From positions 54,417,137 through 54,481,136 of the forward strand of contig NW_020312828.1 of assembly GCF_003265705.1 (NCBI RefSeq): a stretch of 64,000 nt of DNA, given 5' to 3'. This DNA comes from Callorhinus ursinus. Taxonomy: Eukaryota > Chordata > Mammalia > Carnivora > Otariidae. Shown piece after piece: positions 60,084-64,000 of the stretch (position 1 is its first letter; each line of letters begins with the position of its first letter). The notes beneath the pieces are model-generated. The model had not been told where the DNA came from. It saw only the letters and a program-made list of their open reading frames with translations, and ran no database searches. The translations under genes were made by a program, and so were the position numbers.

Positions 60084-60849
60084 GAGAATGATATTTCTTT
60101 GGTCAGAAGTGTGTATACAAGAAACTTCCTTTCCTTTGCCATGATCTACAAGGACCTCAGTCTACAGGACCACCAAAGCTTTAGTTTTCCATCTCCTTTG
60201 GAATGTGTTCTAGGGCTTTTGCCATTGGTGGTGAACCCCATAAGAGAAACCTCACCCTGGAATTGATGAGGGAGCTCTAAAAATCCACAAAAAACTTTTC
60301 AAATATTTTAATATATTTACATTCCTAAATTCTCGTAAAGAATAAAGTCATTACGACTAACAGTTTCTTTCTAAAGGAAGCCTATGTCCTCCCATCACTT
60401 CTGCGTAGTGATATCTATCCATTTAATCACCTGAAACACAGAAAACATCCTGCTAAGAAGAGGAAAGACCAACTGTAGACCTAAGACTTCAGTATTTTCA
60501 TGCAAAAAAAAATGGAAGAAAAACACCCGACTGTTATTTTAGCACAATAACTATTTAAAGGAGACACTTTCTTCTATTTTCCAAAATCTTAAGTAAATTA
60601 CCTCAAATTGCTATCTCTTGCGAAGATGCTGTTTAGTATCTCCAGGATATACTGATAACCTAGCGTGAGCACATATACCTTAGGAGTGCACATGTTTTTT
60701 AAAATATCAAATGAGCAAACATGCAGGCATTAGTTTGTATCACATACTTAAAATAGCATATACAGCAAAGCAAGGTATTTTGTGTACAACTCAGAGTTAA
60801 CAAAATAGTCAATGTTGGATTTTGAAGTACTTACAAAATTACTTTAAAA

Positions 60850-61185
60850 AGCGACTTTTTATTTTGAGATAATTATAGATTCATAGGAAGTTGCTAAGAT
60901 AGTATAGAAGTCCATATATCCTTCACTCAGTTTCCCCCAATGACTGTATTTTACATAACGACAGTATAATATGAAATCTAGGAGGCTGACATTAGTCCAA
61001 TGTGTGTGCGTAACTGATATTTTATCACACGTGCAGATTCATATAACTATCATCACAGTCAAGATACACAGCTATTCCATCATCCCAAAGATCTCCTTCA
61101 TGACACGTCTTTAAAATCACAGACCTCTTCACCCCATCTCTAAGACCTGCCAATCACTAGTTTGTAAAATTACTCATTTATGCTT
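60850..61185 (-). mobile_element. Old L1 3' UTR fragment, antisense
   Basis: Recognisable ancient L1 3' UTR in inverse orientation: CTTCACTCAGTTTCCCCCAA, TTATCACACGTGCAGATTCA and AAAGATCTCCTTCATG. Diverged, with no duplication seen. Confidence 0.7.
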
Positions 61186-61214
61186 AGCCCTTACATATTT
61201 TTACTAAAATATGG

Positions 61215-61335
61215 GAAAACCACAGGACTGGGTGTTAGGAGGTGGCTGGTTCTAAGTTTGCCACTGGCTAATTCATGTCCTTGGACAACTCACTCTCTAG
61301 TCTCAGTAACTCATCTGTAAAAATGGGTTTGGACT
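61215..61335 (+). repeat. MIR fragment
   Basis: GTCCTTGGACAACTCACTCT with AACTCATCTGTAAAAATGGG. Confidence 0.65.
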
Positions 61336-61339
61336 CTAA

Positions 61340-62590
61340 TTTTTTTTTTTTTTAGGGCACCAGCATTTAACAACTCCTGTAATTATTGTTCTCAATCATG
61401 ATATTACTTTAAAGATTATTAAATGCAAAGCAAGTTAAGAAAGTATTTAAATATGTGGAGATCAATAAGGACTGAATGTATTTAAATGTATTCTGCATTA
61501 AAATAATGTCATTGTCAAACAACTTAAGTAACCAAAAGCTGCATTATGAAAATATACTGCTGCTCTAAAATCTGAAGCAAATAAAAACATGATCTGACTT
61601 GGACCCATCTCTCAAGCGGACAGGGGCTACTGTTCTTCCAAAGGTACAGGTGGAGAAAACTTGGCACTGGGATTATTTGACTCCCTTTGCTCCCAAGGGC
61701 ACCCTTTGGAGAAAATGAAGCAAACATCCCTAAAATGTGCCTGGCCATGCATCTGGGTGGGCAGTGCTGCAGCAGAAACTTTAAGTTGAAGATTCTGGAC
61801 CTTGGGGTTCACATTTGGCCCTTTTCTGAGAAAGGAGATTGAGACACAAGCAGCTCTTTGCTTCTGCTGCCCAGGGTCTGGGGGGTCAGTGCCAGAGGAC
61901 CTGCAAAGAACTTAGCAGTGGAGTTTCCGGCTTTCTTAGAGATCACTCCTTGCTCCACACTATAGAACAGGATAAAAACAACAGGAAGAGCAGTTTTTCC
62001 CAAGTGACTCCTTCCATTTAAAGCTTTAAGAATCTCTTCCCATGCACCATTTTAAGCTTACCGATCTCTTTGTCTACAATTTATTCATCTTAATTCGCAC
62101 CTGTTGATGCCACCCTGTTTGAGGACGTTTTGAGCGCATCAGCTGAGCCCTTCAACAACATACTGAAGAAAATTCGGTCCTCCCTCTTCACCTCGAATAA
62201 TCTGTATGAAAAATCCCCAAGGAAGCAGAAACTTGAAAAGTGTCCTCTGGGGACTTTGGGCCATCCACGTCTTTGGAGAGATCTACCGAGGCTTGCTTTC
62301 TTTTTCGGTAACACCAATTCTTTACTGAACCTTCCTTATCAAAAGGCACCATTTCCAAGCTCAACTCCGGAGGACAATTAGTAAAGGGAGATCCAAAACC
62401 TATGGCCTGGTCAGCCTTGCCTGCTGTGACAAGGAATCTAGCCCAATCACCTCAATGACCAGTCAACCTGGGACACTGTCACCTCTATTCTTCTGAGAGT
62501 CCCCATCTTCCACGACCTCCTTCTGTGGGCCCCCCGAGCATCTTGATACCCCCCCTCACCCACGCTGGTCTGGAGTATCCTTCTCCGCTC
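61340..62590. other. No gene seen; downstream flank of CpG island B
   Basis: Unique-looking sequence of balanced composition, which would be the start of the intron if promoter B is used. No further exon recognised. Confidence 0.5.
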
Positions 62591-62599
62591 TCCTTGGAC

Positions 62600-63290
62600 C
62601 CAAGAGGGCTAGTCGCCCTCCTGTGCCCGCGGGTGCTGACACTGGACCCCGCAAAGACGCCCGCTCTTACCCTCTCTCTCCCAGAAGGGGCCCATCGCGC
62701 CATCCAGGAGGAGGCATCCACGCGCGCCCGGGAGGCCGGGGCCCGGCTGGGCCGGGGTCCGGTGCGCACGCGGCCCGGCGCCGCCGCCGGCGGGCGCTCA
62801 GGCTCCAGGAGCCGGGCCCGGCCCGCTCTGCCCGCGCCAGCCTGGGCGGGACACGTGGTGCCTTGGCCGCCCGCGCTCTCGGTGCCCGCGGCCCCTGGGC
62901 CTCAGCAGCGGGTTCGGCAGCCGCAGGAGCTGCGGACGTCGCGAGGAGAAGGGCGGGGACCAAAAGGGTCGGCGCCGGGAGGTGGGGCGCCGGGACGTGA
63001 GCGTCGTGAGGGCCGCGCGCCGGGGGCGCACGGGGCCTGCTTCCGGGGTTCGCGACCTGCGGGCTCCGTCCGGGGCTCCAGAGACGAGCGGATTGTGTCG
63101 CACCTCTGTCCCGGAGCCACTTGGGGCGGGGTCGGCGCACTGTAGAGGCCCGGGTTCCCGCGGCTTGAGGGAAACGGCTGAGGGCCGGAGGGTCTGCCTG
63201 CACAACCTCCTTCTCGCGCCCGCCGGGATCCCAGATCAGCTGCGAGCCGGGGCTGGCGTCCGCCTCGCGGTCTTCACCCACCCCAGGAAA
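62600..63290 (-). promoter_or_regulatory. CpG island B, likely upstream SYBU promoter
   Basis: A second CpG-dense block of about 0.7 kb. Its lower end matches the SYBU 20.5 kb promoter/first-exon block in the same orientation, including CACGTG at 62852-62857 followed by GTGCC. This argues for minus-strand transcription into SYBU. Activity on the plus strand, toward a different gene, cannot be excluded, since CpG islands are often bidirectional. The retrocopy at 63.6 kb lies just upstream. Confidence 0.65.
62671..62703 (-). CDS. SYBU: Candidate upstream alternative first exon of syntabulin (promoter B)
   Basis: An ATG at 62703-62701 begins MARWAPSGRER, which ends on a codon boundary at donor GTAAGA (62670-62665). 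Spliced to the exon at 18765 it would read in frame. The sequence around it matches the 20.5 kb first exon in three ordered blocks: the donor/ATG block, a 17-bp block with one mismatch, and a block ending in the 13-bp GACACGTGGTGCC. The ATG at 62695, which corresponds by position to the promoter A start and has the better Kozak context (G at -3), would be out of frame with exon 2 (8 codons plus 1 base). The use of this exon is inferred, and no transcript evidence is available. It could instead be a non-coding leader or an unused paralogous copy. Confidence 0.45.
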
Positions 63291-63592
63291 CCATACCCTG
63301 TCCCCGTGAGGAGATGCAAACCATGGAAAACCGCAGCGTGGACCCGAGCTGCCCTTTAGGACAGTCTCTCTCTGGGAAAGTCCCTCTCGCGACCACAGCC
63401 TGTCGTCTGGGGACAGCTAAGGAGACACTGCTCAAAACTGGGGACGAAGACTTACCTGAAGCCACAAGCTCTTTCCGACTTCACCAGTGACCTTGGACGC
63501 CCCTTCTAAACAAGGTGTCTCTGTTGAACTTCCTGATTCTGGGGATAAACGTGGCTATTCACTTTCTAACTCTAAGGTGGTAAGGGAGTCTG

Positions 63593-63594
<2 letters not shown>

Positions 63595-63637
<43 letters not shown>

Positions 63638-64000
63638 CACTCCAGACATCTTTAATATAACAAGTGCAATATAGATATAATTTGTATTGACTTTAGGTAA
63701 GGTTGAAGGAAACCTTAAAGACTGGGAAGAAAACCGTTTTGTTAGTACAAATGCAAAACTAATTCATCAGCCCCTCTACCTGTTTTTCTGGGAAGGTAGG
63801 TTTGAAGAAATTGGTGGGGAGACACTTTACTCAGAATTGCCAGAGCCCCATGTAGCCCCATCCAGAACATTCAGTTTACTGAAGAGTCTCATGAGGAAAC
63901 TGATTTCATCATTCTGTCCTGCCATAGCTGAGGGTCAAAGGGCAGCCCCTCAGTTTGGCTAAGGGCTTTTCTTGGTGAGTTTCTTGTTACGTTATTTACT
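63595..64000 (-). pseudogene. Processed retrocopy, 3' end of an unidentified mRNA
   Basis: A run of 39 T (63595-63633) is followed on the plus strand by non-repetitive sequence. Read on the minus strand this is an mRNA 3' end with an ATTAAA polyadenylation hexamer about 20 nt before the poly(A), the signature of L1-mediated retroposition. A short open stretch near 63.86-63.96 kb ends in stops, so most of what is visible looks like 3' untranslated sequence. The long uninterrupted tail suggests a recent insertion. The 5' end and the matching target-site duplication are past the window edge. I did not recognise the parent gene. Confidence 0.6.

Noticed and set aside
62485..62769. 94-codon minus-strand frame starting at 62769
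   Set aside because: The first codon is GTG, not ATG. Only the ATG at 62703 was kept, and the part beyond the donor at 62670 would be intron.
62525..63281. Long open frames on both strands in CpG island B (about 200 codons each)
   Set aside because: Same cause: few stop codons in CpG-rich DNA. Overlapping frames on both strands cannot all be real, and none shows a family.

Overview
This is a mammalian chromosomal segment, almost certainly from a caniform carnivore. It carries more than 20 tRNA-derived Can-SINE copies on both strands (heads reading GGCGCCTGGGTGGCTCAG, with TC-rich tails ending in AATAAA units), several carnivore L1 3' ends, and a background of older L2, MIR, L1 and MER-type repeats. 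The SINEs match the arctoid type (bear, seal or mustelid) better than the dog- or cat-specific types; that species call is inference. Three runs of N (100, 10 and 400 bases) mark assembly gaps. Nothing bacterial, no CRISPR array and no intact rRNA or tRNA gene was seen.

The one protein-coding locus I can name is syntabulin (SYBU), on the minus strand. A CpG island at about 20.39-21.10 kb holds a first coding exon (MGPLRETK, then a GTAAGG donor at 20512). A 1.75 kb intron leads to coding exon 2 at 18561-18765, which ends at a GTATAG donor in phase 1. The next exon was not found between 18.5 kb and the window start, so intron 2 probably runs off the left edge. A second CpG island at about 62.60-63.29 kb holds a diverged copy of the same promoter and first-exon block. 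It has the same order of elements, the same orientation and a GTAAGA donor, and one ATG reads in phase into exon 2. The simplest reading is an upstream alternative SYBU promoter, which would make about 21-62 kb intronic.

Layout: 0-18.5 kb is presumed SYBU intron 2, with SINEs, ancient LINE relics and MIRs, including an unusual 30-bp 'head-only' SINE insertion at 7139-7168. The region 18.5-21.1 kb holds the SYBU exons and promoter A. The region 21-62 kb is repeat-rich sequence with a 1.1 kb L2 relic (29.8-30.9 kb), a broken possible hAT-transposase-like coding relic (34.7-35.4 kb), a perfect 18-bp hairpin (38.8 kb), a SINE nested in an L1 beside a gap (39-40.3 kb), and a 2.2 kb L1 with the head-to-head inversion typical of twin priming, flanked by a 15-bp target-site duplication (41.0-43.2 kb). 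The region 62.6-63.3 kb is the upstream CpG island. From 63.6 kb to the end lies the 3' end of a retroposed mRNA with a 39-nt poly(A) read as poly(T).

The best candidates for something not routinely annotated are the duplicated SYBU promoter/first-exon module, the tailless SINE head and the two perfect short hairpins that share a 6-nt loop. No new protein system is visible.
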